Below, piece by piece: positions 32,047 through 43,480 of a DNA stretch of 64,000 nt. The stretch is taken from contig CM074769.1 of assembly GCA_037355855.1 (NCBI GenBank), positions 1,488,001-1,552,000 on the forward strand. Direction: 5' to 3'. The notes under the pieces are model-generated. The model did not search any database. It was given only the letters and a program-made list of their open reading frames with translations, and had not been told where the DNA came from. Origin of the DNA: Pseudo-nitzschia pungens. Its lineage: Eukaryota > Bacillariophyta > Bacillariophyceae > Bacillariales > Bacillariaceae. The translations under genes were made by a program, and so were the position numbers. How positions within the stretch are numbered: the stretch's first letter is position 1; every line of letters begins with the position of its first letter.

Positions 32047-33955
32047 ATGTCGAGCAACGACGGAAAATTGCTCGCCACGGCCGTCGGAGCCGCCACCGCG
32101 GGAGCCGCACTGGCTATTATGGCTCTCAAGATGATCGAGGGCAACGGCAGAAGCAACAACAACAACAACAACGGCGGCGGCGGCAGCAACAACCACAACT
32201 ACCCGGGACACAACCAGAGCGTCCTGGCCTACCATCGGGACCCGCGACCGAAGCGGCCCACCGTCATCATGAACGATCCGTCCGATCTGCACGAGTCGAT
32301 ATCCCACGGGTCCATGCAACGCGAGTCGAGCGAGGCCTTGCTCTTTCCGCACAACCACGAGGAAAAAATGCGCCGCCGGATCGCCACCCGCTACACGATC
32401 GAGGAAGAAAACAACCTGGGCCGGGATTCGGTGACGGTGCGGGTGCCGGCGACGTCGGCCAACGTGGGTCCGGGATGTGAGTCGTGATTGTTTGTTTGTT
32501 TGTTCGTTTGATGATGATGTACCGTCGTATGAGTCCTAGTATTGTGTTGTGCTTTGCTTTGTGATGGCTTGTGTTCCTTGCATATGAACGATAGGAGATC
32601 ATTACTGCAACTGCTGCAGCTTGGTATATTGAATTCTCTGTCGAGTGATTTTTTTTTTGGTGGGGAGGTGAGCCATATCGTTGTTGTTGCACTCTTCGGC
32701 AAGCACTCAACCATGCTTTTCTCGTTTTCGTGACGAATGATTGATGGAATCCGTTCCCTTTTGACTTTAAAAAAACCAATGCAACAAACAAATCGATGAA
32801 TGGATCCCGACGAATGGATCCGGATGAATTGGAATTTCTTCTTCAACCGCCGTGATTGGAACACGAACAATTCGATTTGCGGAATTTTTTTTAAAATTTG
32901 TTGTCAATTATGTACACCAACCCCGCTACTGTCTATCACACCAAACCACCATCGATGATTGATTGATTGATTGATTCATTCCTTGTGGCGCGTCAGACGA
33001 TTGCATCGGAATCGCGGTCGATCTGTGGTCCGAGGTAACGGTGTCCCGGGTCCCGGAGGGCGACACCGTCGGCTTTGAAATCACCGCCGAGGGGGAGGGA
33101 GCCGAGGCCATGCCCAAGGACGAGACCAACTATCTGGTGGTCGGCTGCAAGGCCGCCTTCGAGGCCGCCAACAAGCCCCTGCCCCCCCTCAAGTACCACG
33201 TCGTCTCCCGCATTCCCTACGCGCGGGGACTGGGCTCGTCCAGCGCCGCCATCGTGGCGGGCATCGTTGCGGGCCTCGTCCTGGCCGGCCACCGATTGCC
33301 CTGCTGGGGATCGGAAGCCCTGCTGCAGATCGCGGCCGGCATCGAGGGGCACCCCGACAACGTGGCGCCCGTAATCTACGGGGGCATCCAGCTCGGGATC
33401 CACAACGGCAGCCGCTGGCTAACGGAGCGCATCTCCAACCCGCCCGGCCTCCAGTGCATCATCTTCATCCCCGACTTTATCGGAAAGACCTCGGACGCCC
33501 GGGGGGTCCTGGACGACACGGTCACCCGGGAGGAAGCCGCCTTCAACATCGGCCGGGCCGCCTTTTTGGTCCACGCCTTTGAGACCAACAACCTCGACAA
33601 TCTCCGGTGGGGGGTCCAGGACAAGCTCCACCAGCCGCAGCGGGGCAGCAAGCTCTACAAATACCTCTACCCCATGATCGAGGCCGCCGAGAAGGCCGGG
33701 GCCTGCTGCTCCTACCTGTCGGGGGCCGGACCGACCGTCATGGCGCTGACGAGCGGGGCCGCCGGGGACATTTTTGCGCAGCGGGAAAAGGAGCGAACCG
33801 ACATTCTCGTGGCCAAGGCCATGATCCAGTGCGCGAAGGACCACGGCGTCGACGGAAAGTTGCTGGTGACGAACGTAGTCTCGGAGGGAGCCCGGGTAAC
33901 CCACGTCGAGCCGCCCTTTTCCACCGGAGAAATCACCTACCGCGACAACATTTAG
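32047..33955 (+). CDS. thrB: Homoserine kinase (GHMP kinase), one intron
   Basis: The product phosphorylates L-homoserine with ATP on the way to threonine. Coding exons are 32047-32476 and 32997-33955, giving 462 residues. The intron (32477-32996) starts GTGAGT and ends GTCAG, and the join gives VRVPATSANVGPGYDCIG, the conserved N-terminal GHMP segment. The ATP-binding loop GLGSSSAAIVAG lies near residue 221 and the third GHMP motif SGAGPT near 385. The catalytic domain starts only at about residue 125. Before it come a hydrophobic stretch (ATAVGAATAGAALAIMAL) and an Asn/Gly run, making the protein about 130 residues longer than bacterial ThrB. The leader could be a targeting sequence or membrane anchor; no standard diatom plastid signal is evident. 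Confidence 0.93.
32477..32996 (+). other. Intron of homoserine kinase
   Basis: The 520-bp intron has GTGAGT at the 5' end and CGCGTCAG at the 3' end and splits a codon after its first base. It contains TGTTTGTTTGTTCG runs near the donor and a GATT tandem repeat near 32955-32975. Splicing restores the conserved NVGPGYDC segment. Confidence 0.88.
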
Positions 33956-35586
33956 TATTGCACTACACTGAACCGAACTGAACTAAACTGTAATGGACAC
34001 CAATTCACTTGGCTGCAGTGCAGGAGCCCTCCATTCATCCTCGAATCGTACCAAAGAGAACCGGAAACTCCCGCACCAGAGCTGGTCCCGCCGCGTGAGC
34101 ACAACGAGCTGTCCAGTACTAGTATAGTAACGAATGCGTATCGCATTATTCTAGCAACCACAACCATACTCTAACAAATAACAACAATAATCACAAAAAA
34201 AGTACGAAGTTGATCTATCTGTGACTTTCCGATGCGATGTAACTCTGGAGTGATGGAACCGAATCCCGACGCAGATTCCTACGGGAGTCATGCAGTAAGT
34301 AAGTACTTTTACCCACTCTTCTCAGAGGGATATCGAGAATCGCATAGTGTTCTTATCGGCGTGTATCGTGGAAGGATTTTCGAAAAACCCACAGTCAACT
34401 ATCTGCTTTCGGAAACGACACACACACACACACACACACACACGCGCGCGCGTACACACATGTAGAGTAATTTACTTTCCTCGACTAGAGCTCAAATCTT
34501 ATTTTTTGACCCAGCTCGAGGCGGTAAGGGGAGCTCGGATGTACGAACTTCTTTTCCAGTCCGGTTTGTCTTCCGGAGAAAGCTTCGCGTCTGCTTTGTT
34601 GCTTTTTGGTAGAAGACGAGAGACCCGAAAACTTTTGCGCGGCATGTCCCGTTTCCGGAATTTCAGAGCTCACATCCTTATCCAAAAGTCTTCGCCACTG
34701 CGAGTGCGAGAAAACGAGCATGTTGACCGGAGTGATTTCTCAACAACGCCGTAGAAAAATGCTGAGGGGCAAGGCGATAGTATTTCACTCCCGGGAAAAG
34801 CCGCAAACAGCATGTGCAAAAACTATCGTCTTTTTTGGGGGGTTTCTTCTCGAAATGAAAAAAATTTGCCTCTCAAGGATGGTCGTCGTCTAGATGTGCT
34901 TGGAATGGAATGAAAATATTGCATTGTGCACAGACACGCAGCGCGACATCCGTCCGTCGCTGCATTAACCCCAGCCAGAACAGCATCTGCAGCTTCCCTT
35001 TTACGGGTTCGTTGGCTCGGATTTTGAGACCTTGATTTTCTTGTCAGGTGATTCTACAGAAGGGTCATTGGTAGAATTGTCACTATTTGATGACTCCATG
35101 CTTGAAAGCTGCTACTTTTTTTGTCGTGTTTTGTTCTCATCATCGCTACACTGTACACTACGTGTAGTTTTTGCAATACATTTCAAAATGTTCATTGCTC
35201 GAGATTCTGCGGCTTCGGACGTTCGATCCTCCTGCATTTCCATCGATTGCCATCTGGGCAGCAACAGCGAAGATCCCGATGCAACACTCGAGATCACAAC
35301 AGGATGTTGGCTGGCTGGCTGGCTGAATGGTCCGCAGATCGCCCGATGCGGTGCGATGCGATGCGATGGGCTTGGCTGGGCTGGAACTCTGGAACTGTCC
35401 GAGCAAACCTTTGAATTGCACACAGAATGGTGGAATCCATTCGCCGTACAGAACAGTGAATTGAGAATGCAATCCGTACTGCGAACTCGTTGTCTCGTCG
35501 CGGTTGCACTGCATGGCTACCAATAGTGATTGGTGTTGGCTGGTTGGTTGGTTGGTTGGACAACTTATTTAGGTCCTCAATCGTTG
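33956..35586. other. Spacer with an AC/GC microsatellite
   Basis: No convincing gene is present. An (AC)n run passing into (GC)n occupies about 34418-34459. Short motifs such as GGCTGGCTGGCTG (35313-35325) and GATGCGATGCGATG (near 35350) are simple repeats. It holds the 3' ends of homoserine kinase and of the convergent SnoaL-like gene. Confidence 0.5.
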
Positions 35587-36531
35587 CTACCGACCCCCGC
35601 TGGTCTCGGGCAAGAGGCTCGAGTGGTGGTGGGCAATCTTCCATTCCCCGTCTCGGTCTCGGAGGTACAGAAACGAGTACCGGGCACGGACCACCGCCAA
35701 CGAATCATTGTCGGCGGTGGCTCCGGGCTTCCGCTCTGCATCCAGTTCGAATTCGTAAATCCCCGCGTCGTGGGCCCAGGATCCATCGGGTCCGATCCGG
35801 ACGTGTCCCCCCACGATTCTGCCTTTGGGTCGGCGTTTCAGAAACGAGGCAAAGTAGTCTTCTACCGAGGCCCGGTCCGTCCGCGGCGCGTCCGACAGTG
35901 TCGGGAGGAGGATCACCGGGTTGGCGTTGCCGGTACTCGTACTAGTTGCGGTACTTTTGTTTTTGCTTTTGCCAGTACTAGTGCCAGCACCAGTGGGACC
36001 GTTGGGAGTCGACGAGGAGCCGCGGTGAGAACGCCACGTGCCGCGGGTTCGATCCGCTGTGTCGGTTTCGTCATCATCATTGGCATGCTCGTTCTCGTAC
36101 AGATACAAGTTCGCCACCACCCTGGGATCGCCCGTCATCACGGCCTCGTTCCAGCGGTCAAAGATGGCGCGGATTTCGTCCTTGGTTGTGTTAATGTTGT
36201 TGTTGTTGTTGTTGTTGACTTTATTGTTTTTGTTCAATGGCAATGGAGGTTCGTTCCATGATCCGTATTGGTGATGGGTGAGGAACTCCGTTTTGTACCG
36301 GTCATGGCTCTGTGCCTGGAGCAGGATCAACAGCCCACAACCGAGACAGCAGACGATCCGCAGGAGCCGGCGCTGCCGGGCGATGCCGCCGGGCCAAGGT
36401 TTATCCTGTTTGGAGGCGGCGATGATCTTGCCGCTGCTGCTGCTGCTGCTGCTGCTGGAAATGTTGCTGTTGATGCTGTTGCAACTGCCGCTTCTGATAA
36501 TGGTGGTGGAAAGGAGGTGTTGGAGACTCAT
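35587..36531 (-). CDS. Membrane-anchored SnoaL/CaMKII-association-domain protein
   Basis: The 314-residue protein has a Ser-rich N-terminus, one transmembrane segment (residues 57-73, RIVCCLGCGLLILLQ) and an Asn run. A domain of the NTF2-like SnoaL/DUF4440 group (CaMKII association-domain type) follows. Hallmarks are IFDRWNEAVMTGDP (123-135), LLPTLSDAPRTD (208-219), VEDYFASFLKRRPKGRI (223-239), YEFEL and GEWKIAHHHSSLLPE (295-309). Family members are about 130 residues and form cone-shaped dimers. Here the fold is interrupted after VANLY by a 60-residue Asp/Ser/Thr-rich insertion (about 145-204), probably a surface loop. Function is not known; some relatives bind small ligands or act as oligomerisation modules. 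Confidence 0.85.
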   Translation of the reverse strand: MSLQHLLSTTIIRSGSCNSINSNISSSSSSSSSGKIIAASKQDKPWPGGIARQRRLLRIVCCLGCGLLILLQAQSHDRYKTEFLTHHQYGSWNEPPLPLNKNNKVNNNNNNNINTTKDEIRAIFDRWNEAVMTGDPRVVANLYLYENEHANDDDETDTADRTRGTWRSHRGSSSTPNGPTGAGTSTGKSKNKSTATSTSTGNANPVILLPTLSDAPRTDRASVEDYFASFLKRRPKGRIVGGHVRIGPDGSWAHDAGIYEFELDAERKPGATADNDSLAVVRARYSFLYLRDRDGEWKIAHHHSSLLPETSGGR

Positions 36532-37965
36532 GGATTGATTGATTGATGCATTGCTGGTTTTCTCTTGGAACAGTGATCTACAGTACCGTTCTCACCAACG
36601 TTAGTTGAATGCAAGTCTCTCTCTCTCTCTCTCTCATCAAAAGTCTTCCGTCGTTTTTTGTTCATTGTTCCACAAAGAAGAGTTGCGCTCGACGAAAAAA
36701 AAACAAAGTTTGCGGACGGCGTTCAAAAAGGAACAGAAATGAGAATTCAAAATGCGCGAGTCGGTGTCATACTCGTACGTACAATGCATACATCATCACA
36801 AGATTACGATGCCAATGCTCATTATTCGTCGGAGTCGCACATGCATCCGACATGATTTTGAAAGTCATCCACGAATTGGTGGTCATTGTTGAATGGTTTT
36901 AGCAACCTTAATTCGTACGTACAAATTACCGTAATTGTTTTTTCGAATGGCCCAATCACAACTTTGTCAGGATAGTAGAAAGTCCGCGCAAACTTTTGAT
37001 CGAATATCATAGTACGTACGTGTAGCAATTTAATTCGCAAACTTTCGCTGAAATTATCTACGATTTAAGGATTGGAATTCGCCAGATCGAATGGGCTTTT
37101 GCGGGTTGGTCTCGTATTTGTTTAACCAGTTGGACTCTCATCATGGATTTCCTCGTAACCGCAGTAACAGCTGCTTTGGGCGCGAATCGCACATCCGACC
37201 ATTGTACGCAAACCGGGTTGACACCTACGGAATTCCTGCAGTTTGAATGAGAGCGGGCACACATCGCCAAGAGGTCCCACGTGCCCGATTTTTGCGATGA
37301 TCTCCAACCCAACGGATCGCCTAGATCCTACGCGTTGATTACTACCAGGGTTTCGAATAGGTTCTCGGTACTTGTACTTAGGCGCAGCATTGTCCATTCG
37401 CGCCCGACCCCGCTCGCACACGTCCTAACATCGCTAGATTCCTTTCTCGTCCGGGTACCTCGCCAATCCTCTCGCCGAACCCGCATCGCAAATTTCCACT
37501 CTCGCCGTGGCCGACCGACTTGCACATCCACGGTTTTGCAATTTTGCGTGGGTCCCTCCTCACAATTGATCCATAAGCAAGACAAGCCGAGCCGCATCAA
37601 TTCGACATCGCCATCCGATCGTCGCTCCTCCTCCCCATCTGCGAACTACGGTGAACTTACTGTACTTGTACGGTGTCTCTGTCAAGCACACTCATCCTTC
37701 TGTTGCTCGATCGATCGATTGCCAAAGGAAACCACACAACCACAAACATCCGCATCGTTCCTATTCATCGAAACCAGTTAGCTAGAGCTCGTGTGGTGTC
37801 ATTATTATTGTTATTATTATTTTTAATATTTTTTGGAGGCGGTTGCAGTTGAATCCCGTGTCGTTGTGTTAAAATCGGCAAGAGAAGCAACCGCAGAAGC
37901 AGAGCTACTATAGAAACACACGGATCAACCCGCGGAACTCGCTAAATTAATTACCGAACGAAAGG
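36532..37965. other. Divergent promoter region
   Basis: This spacer lies between two genes transcribed away from each other. It holds a TCTC run (36616-36633), several CGTACGTA palindromes (for example near 36775, 36915 and 37012) and a CTCTGTCAAGCAC stretch near 37676. No gene or RNA was recognised. Confidence 0.45.
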
Positions 37966-40053
37966 ATGAGAGCCGAAACCACAACCAACATCAACATTGT
38001 CAGCAGCACCAGCGCCAGCACCGCGAGTGGGGATGACGGAACAACGACGAGCAACAGCGTTAGCGAAAGCCCGGAAAAAGTAGAAACTCCGCCTTCCACC
38101 GTCCAATTGCCAACATCGGCGATCGCGGCTCCCTCTCCCGTTACCACCAAGGCGAAAAGCAACAACATCATCAACAGCGACAGCAACAGCAACGACGACG
38201 AAAACAACGACAACAACACCGAAAGCAGCAGCAACAACGACAACAACAACGACTCTGGCGGCAGCAGCAGCACCAAATCGACCCCCTCGGGCAAAAACGG
38301 CAAACCCCTCACCGTTACCGTAAATGGAAACGATCGATCGAAGGATTTGAATGAGCACGATGTGGTCTGCGAAAAGGGACGAGGCGATCACGAGCGCTGG
38401 CCGGGGAACAAGCTCTATCGGCACCTGATCAACGTCAACAAGGAGACGTACAACGATCTGGCACCGATAGAGCGATCCAATATTATCGGCAAGATCATTG
38501 GAACGATCCAGGAAAAGGATGGATGGTTTGTTCACCACAGCGAGGCCACCGGAAACTGGGCCAAGCTGACGGAAGAAAAGGTTCGAAAGAAGGTTTCGGA
38601 CGATCTCCGACGAGAGGTGCGGAGGCGCCGGGAAAAGCGATCCCACAATTCCTTGTTCAGCGCGAAACTGCGTGCCATCAAGGAAATGGAGGAGGCGGAG
38701 GTTGCTGCCAGGGATATTCTCGAACGAGTCGATGATCCCCGACAGAGTGATGTTCTGTTTGGACCCGGAGCGAGGCGACACCCCGGAAACAAGATCTACT
38801 GGCACCACATGAAACTCAATCTGGACCAGTACATCATTTCCCCCTACGGAGCCCGATCCGTAATCAGCCGGAACATTGTCCAGATCATCCGGAGCCAGCA
38901 CGGTCGATTCCTCGAACAGGATCCCAAGACGGGCATCTGGTATTCCATCAGCGACAAGCGGGCACTCGAAAAAACCTCCCACGCGCTCAGCAACATGAAG
39001 TACAAAACGAGAAAACGACACCCCGACGAACCACCCTTTCCTCCGCCGGCTATGTACGGACACCATCACGTGCCGCACGGATTCGTCCCGGCTCCCCCGC
39101 ACCACCTCCATCACCTGCATCCTCATCATCACCCACACCATCATGCCGCCGCTGCGGCAGCTCATCACCACCATCTCGCTGCCGCGGCTGCCTACCGGTC
39201 GTACGGCGAAGAGATTGTGTACGACGACGATGTGATGGATCAGGAAAAGGTATTCGAGGGGGACTCCCCCAACACGATCTTTGCCAAGAAACGAACCAAG
39301 AAGTTTCGGCTGCTCAACCGAATGGACGACGTGCCGGGAGCGGTGGGTGGTGCCCCTCCCTCCGTTGTGGTCACGCAGACCCCGCTCAAGGGAAAGGATT
39401 CGAACGCGGCGCCACTGCCGGCCGTCGATGCTCCCAACTCTGCCGGTACCTCGGACAAGGAACACGGAAAGCAAACCGACAACAACATTCCCAATAGCAA
39501 CAGCACTTCAAAACTCAATGCCGCAGCCCACCCCACGACTACGACACCAGAAATGACCAACTCCAAGGGAGTAGGAAAGATCATCTCGCCCAACTCCTCG
39601 TCGCATGCATCCGAGAGCGGCGTCGAATACCAGGAACAACGCAACCCCAACGCCTACCGGAGATTCGTGCACCACGTTCCAGCCGTGGGCATTCCCACCG
39701 AACTCGACTACCACCATCGTGGAGGAGCCACCGCCGCCGAGATTGCCCCCCGCCTCTCCCACTTTGAATACCTCAAACACTACCACGGGGCTCCCCCGCC
39801 TGCTCCCAACGGAGCCGCGTTCAAGACGTTGACCTACGCCGCCGGCATGCGAGCCGACGAGTACGCGGCTCCTCCGCCCCACCACCATCCGTCGGCGCAA
39901 CAGATGCGCCGATACCTGGCACCCAACCTCGTCGCCGCGGCGGCCCACGTGGCCACCGCCCACCACCACCCCGGACAGGATGCGGCGGCGCTCAACAGCG
40001 CCCGCCGCTGGGCCGCCGCGGCGTCTGCGGGTGGGCCTCCCGAATACTACTAG
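37966..40053 (+). CDS. Tandem DUF6824 protein, His/Ala-rich C-terminus
   Basis: The 695-residue protein starts with about 125 residues of Ser/Asn/Thr-rich sequence. Two DUF6824-type domains follow. The first (about 128-218) has NEHDVVCEKGRGDHERWPGN and a helical KLYRHLINVNKETY segment. The second (about 257-345) has DVLFGPGARRHPGN, then KIYWHHMKLN. The first keeps the WPGN core but has VVCEKGRG where the family usually shows VLxGRG; the second has VLFGPG. The rest is disordered, with a His-rich tract (near 375-405) and Ala/His repeats at the end. The family is common in diatoms and of unknown function; nuclear or DNA-related roles have been suggested but nothing here proves that. Confidence 0.85.
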   Translation: MRAETTTNINIVSSTSASTASGDDGTTTSNSVSESPEKVETPPSTVQLPTSAIAAPSPVTTKAKSNNIINSDSNSNDDENNDNNTESSSNNDNNNDSGGSSSTKSTPSGKNGKPLTVTVNGNDRSKDLNEHDVVCEKGRGDHERWPGNKLYRHLINVNKETYNDLAPIERSNIIGKIIGTIQEKDGWFVHHSEATGNWAKLTEEKVRKKVSDDLRREVRRRREKRSHNSLFSAKLRAIKEMEEAEVAARDILERVDDPRQSDVLFGPGARRHPGNKIYWHHMKLNLDQYIISPYGARSVISRNIVQIIRSQHGRFLEQDPKTGIWYSISDKRALEKTSHALSNMKYKTRKRHPDEPPFPPPAMYGHHHVPHGFVPAPPHHLHHLHPHHHPHHHAAAAAAHHHHLAAAAAYRSYGEEIVYDDDVMDQEKVFEGDSPNTIFAKKRTKKFRLLNRMDDVPGAVGGAPPSVVVTQTPLKGKDSNAAPLPAVDAPNSAGTSDKEHGKQTDNNIPNSNSTSKLNAAAHPTTTTPEMTNSKGVGKIISPNSSSHASESGVEYQEQRNPNAYRRFVHHVPAVGIPTELDYHHRGGATAAEIAPRLSHFEYLKHYHGAPPPAPNGAAFKTLTYAAGMRADEYAAPPPHHHPSAQQMRRYLAPNLVAAAAHVATAHHHPGQDAAALNSARRWAAAASAGGPPEYY

Positions 40054-42508
40054 GTAGGGAATTGACCGATCGATCAACCAACGAACCAACCACTGGGGCA
40101 ACACGCGGAGGAACTAGCGGAGGAACTAGCGGGAGAATGCTAAAGCGCAGGGACACATGGGTGGATGGATACAAAACATACTACAAAACATACCATTCTG
40201 ACGGGAAGGAACCAAACCAAACCAACGTTCATTGTTTGGAGACGATTGTGACGCCCACGATTCGAAAAGTTTCCGTCCGGGGGAATGAATGAAATCCACC
40301 ATCCGATAATAAATATCCCCCCTTGTTAGAGACGTCGCTGTTGTCGTCTATTGGTTGCAACGAGAATCTTAATCTTTCATTACTTTGTACAAACGATGGG
40401 AGGATCGACGAACGGAATTGCTAGAGACGGAATGGATGTGACGCAAGGGATGGGGAAGTGCAACGATTGATGAGGACTGACGACTGACTAATAATAATAC
40501 TGGCTGACCGACTCAATGAAATGCGCTTGATCATCCTTTCAAAACATCATCAACAACAACAAACAACAATATTAACAACATCAAAACTCATATGATAATA
40601 CTAAAGATACTACCACTCGGCGCTTTTGTGCGTGTGCAGCGGCCGGTCACTGTGCTGTGCTGTGCTGTTGCATGCAGAAGATGGTGGCACGGAGGACGGA
40701 ACGGAATGTACGACGGATTGGAAAGAATAGATTGGAGAAAGAATAATATAGATGATTGAATCGAATCGAACGAATCAATGAATGAAGGAAAGGAATCCAT
40801 CGGATTCTCTCGCGCTGTCGTCGTGCCTCATCGGAGCAAATCCGGGCGAGCGAATGAACAACAAAACAAACAAGACTACAACAATAATAAACTAACGGAC
40901 AAAACTAACTAGGGGAAATTGGATTAACAGTGCTTTCAAACGGTTCATTTGTGATTGCAATATTAGTTAGTAATAATACATCTTCTGTTGTTTTGCATCC
41001 GAGATTTTGGACCCAACAATCATACGTGTACGTAAAATACAATATTATTAGAACAGTTTGGAATGCTCGTTCGACAGAGCCATTTTGACCCAATTTCGGG
41101 AATGATTGTCCTCCTTGCATAATATATTGATCCAATCGCTGCTAGATTGATTGATTGATTCATTCATTCATTCAACGAGGGTTCCTTCATTCTTCCGGAA
41201 TCAATTCCGTTGTACATTATATTATTATAACACAACAAACACATATCATTATTATTATTATACAATGCATAACATTGATGCGGTGGTCACAACAAATAAT
41301 GGAACCATTCGTTCAGCCTGCTTCCATCCGCAGTTCTATCTCCATGATTGGATGGAGGTTGTTGGTTGATCGCATACTAACTACTACTGCGTCCGATGCG
41401 ATCCATCCCGAAAACCTGTTTTGACAAGAAGAAGCATCGATCGTCTCCCAACGCGCACCGTGCGTACATCCAGTATGGGGGGCAAGTTTGTTGTTGTGAA
41501 TGATGCTCTCCCCCTCGCTCTCCCTCTCCCAAACCGATGGATCCATCCTTTCAATGAGGGATCTGACCGGATTTGGAGGCCCCGTATGCATATTCCAACA
41601 AGAATCTCTCGTGGTGGTATTGTGTCCCCCGCAGCCAGCCACCACCCGAATGGCGTGGAACGACACGTTGCTGCTTGTTGCTACCACACTAGGTCGCAAG
41701 CAGGCAGGTTTCCACCAGTGTCCGTTCTCGACGGGAGGCTTCGGCAATCGCTGTGGAGTTTGTGTACCGACAAAGATCAGACCTCCGGTTTCGCCAAGCT
41801 TTGGCATCGGCAAATAGGGCAGGACAGAAAAGGACAGCAGAACAGGGCAATCATCACCCCCAACGGAAAAAAAAAACGGGACGGACCACAAAGCAAATCG
41901 ATTGTTTGATGATGTCCGAGTTGTAAATGGGTACAATATTTCTGATCCGGTCAATTTCGCTCCTTCCAATATCAATGACGACGACGACGACGACGACGAC
42001 TGACGAAAGCTCTGTACGCGATGACTTATGCGGAAACTAGAATTGGCTTGGGTGCACTTTTAGTCATTTTTCGGTTCAAACGATTGATAGTTCTTAGCTA
42101 TACGTAGTTTGTAGTTTGATTTTTTTCATTTTTTTCTTTCGAAGCGAGAAATAGCTCGAGTCACCCTGCGTTTTGTGCCTGTTTCGTGATTGTGATGATT
42201 GATTCGATCCCATCCCATCCCATCCCATCCGACGACTGCATCTGCCTCCTACCCCACAGCCGTCCGGAGAATGCTTGGTCGTTACCTCGTTGGCTCTCGT
42301 CGTCGGATGCATCGTCACGCCTCCACATTGCATTCCACTCAACTTGTCGACACGGGTTGCCTTGCTTCTCCGCACTCGAAATCGATCCAAAATAATTTAT
42401 GTGCCTTGCATAATTATTATTCATCTATCTGCCCACGCAGATATCCGGGAAGAACGAAACAACCGGAATCCGTGGGATTTTCTTTGTTTCGCTTTGTTTC
42501 TTTACTCT
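40054..42508. other. Long spacer with simple repeats
   Basis: No convincing gene is present in 2.4 kb. It holds (GAC)n at 41977-42000, TCCCA repeats at about 42208-42230, GATT/CATT repeats near 41147-41174 and many ATT/TAT runs. Frames on both strands lack recognisable domains. It contains the 3' ends of the two convergent neighbours. Confidence 0.5.
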
Positions 42509-43480
42509 TTACGTGATGGTCGCCGACAGTCCCGTCGGGGGGGGAGCATCTTCGTTTTCGCCGTAAGATGCATCGACGACCTGCCCGTTCGATCGTAACG
42601 ACCGGTGCTCGTTCCTGGCATTGAAGGCCGCCGAGCACGCGCAGACGGCACCGCACCAGCTGGCAAAGTATCCGTTTCCGGTCGTCACAAAGGGTCCCCG
42701 GAAGGTCACCAAAAAGGCCAGGAAGAACCACAATATCGCAAAGGCTAGCAGGAATCCAAACTTGATCATGGACTCGGTTCGATCGGGTCGCGCTCCCCCC
42801 GCATCGCTTTGCTTTTTCTGGAAGTACAGGAGTCCGAGGCACAACGCGATCGTGAAGCTAGAGACGAGCATGGCGTAGACGGCTTCTACCCGGAGGTTCT
42901 CGAATTCCGGGTGCTTGTAGCCAATGTGCTTGATGAGGGCAATGAAGACAATGGCAGCCGAGGCGCATAGACCCATGAGAGAGCCGAGTCCACGGATGCG
43001 GTTGCGGAGGGTCTCCGCCGTCAGGCCCATGGCCATGGCCGAAGTCGCGACGCAGCCCCAGGCCGCAAAGTATCCGTTTCCGGTGTCGACAAAGGGAGAC
43101 GAAAAGGTCAAGAAGCAGGCGCCGGTGAAATTCCACAAGAAGAGCACGTGGGCCAGGTTGTGCCCATACAAAGCGTAGAGGTCCTCCCGGTAGACCGTCA
43201 GCAAAAAACCAATTATGGAGACCGCCAGGGACAACGAGGGGATCGAGATCTTGTAGCCCCGGGCCGTCATGCCGGTTTCCCAGGTGCAAACGGCAATCAG
43301 CAAGACGATGGAGGCACCGGCTACCATGACGAGCGGGAACTGGACCTCATTGATACGAGACCGCCAGAAAGATCCTCCCCGGGCCTGGCCGGGGCGGCTG
43401 GCATTCGGGGGTTCCGAGGGTGCCAGGGGATCATCGCCCAGTTCGGGATCGTCGTTTCGGTCGGGGTTGCTTTGCATCAT
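42509..43480 (-). CDS. Eight-helix membrane protein with duplicated TGNGYFA motif
   Basis: The 323-residue protein has a polar N-terminus (about 45 residues) and about eight transmembrane helices: FPLVMVAGASIVLLIAV, LSLAVSIIGFLLTVY, HVLFLWNFTGACFLTF, YFAAWGCVATSAMAM, LMGLCASAAIVFIALI, YAMLVSSFTIALCLGLLYF, FGFLLAFAILWFFLAFL and YFASWCGAVCACSAAF. The two halves share the phrase PFV-TGNGYFA-W between the last two helices of each (SSPFVDTGNGYFAAW and RGPFVTTGNGYFASW), so the protein arose from a four-helix duplication. The family is not recognised beyond resembling uncharacterised multi-pass proteins of stramenopiles. The first of two adjacent methionines is taken as the start. Confidence 0.82.
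   Translation of the reverse strand: MMQSNPDRNDDPELGDDPLAPSEPPNASRPGQARGGSFWRSRINEVQFPLVMVAGASIVLLIAVCTWETGMTARGYKISIPSLSLAVSIIGFLLTVYREDLYALYGHNLAHVLFLWNFTGACFLTFSSPFVDTGNGYFAAWGCVATSAMAMGLTAETLRNRIRGLGSLMGLCASAAIVFIALIKHIGYKHPEFENLRVEAVYAMLVSSFTIALCLGLLYFQKKQSDAGGARPDRTESMIKFGFLLAFAILWFFLAFLVTFRGPFVTTGNGYFASWCGAVCACSAAFNARNEHRSLRSNGQVVDASYGENEDAPPPTGLSATIT

Noticed and set aside
35032..35526. 164-codon plus-strand frame downstream of homoserine kinase
   Set aside because: Cys/Ser-rich mixed composition with simple repeats (GCTGGCTGGCTG), no domain, and overlapping frames on both strands of similar length.
37951..39474. 507-residue minus-strand frame opposite the DUF6824 gene
   Set aside because: It is a mirror of the codon usage of the sense gene. 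The sense frame has two recognisable domains and a sensible start; the antisense frame has none.
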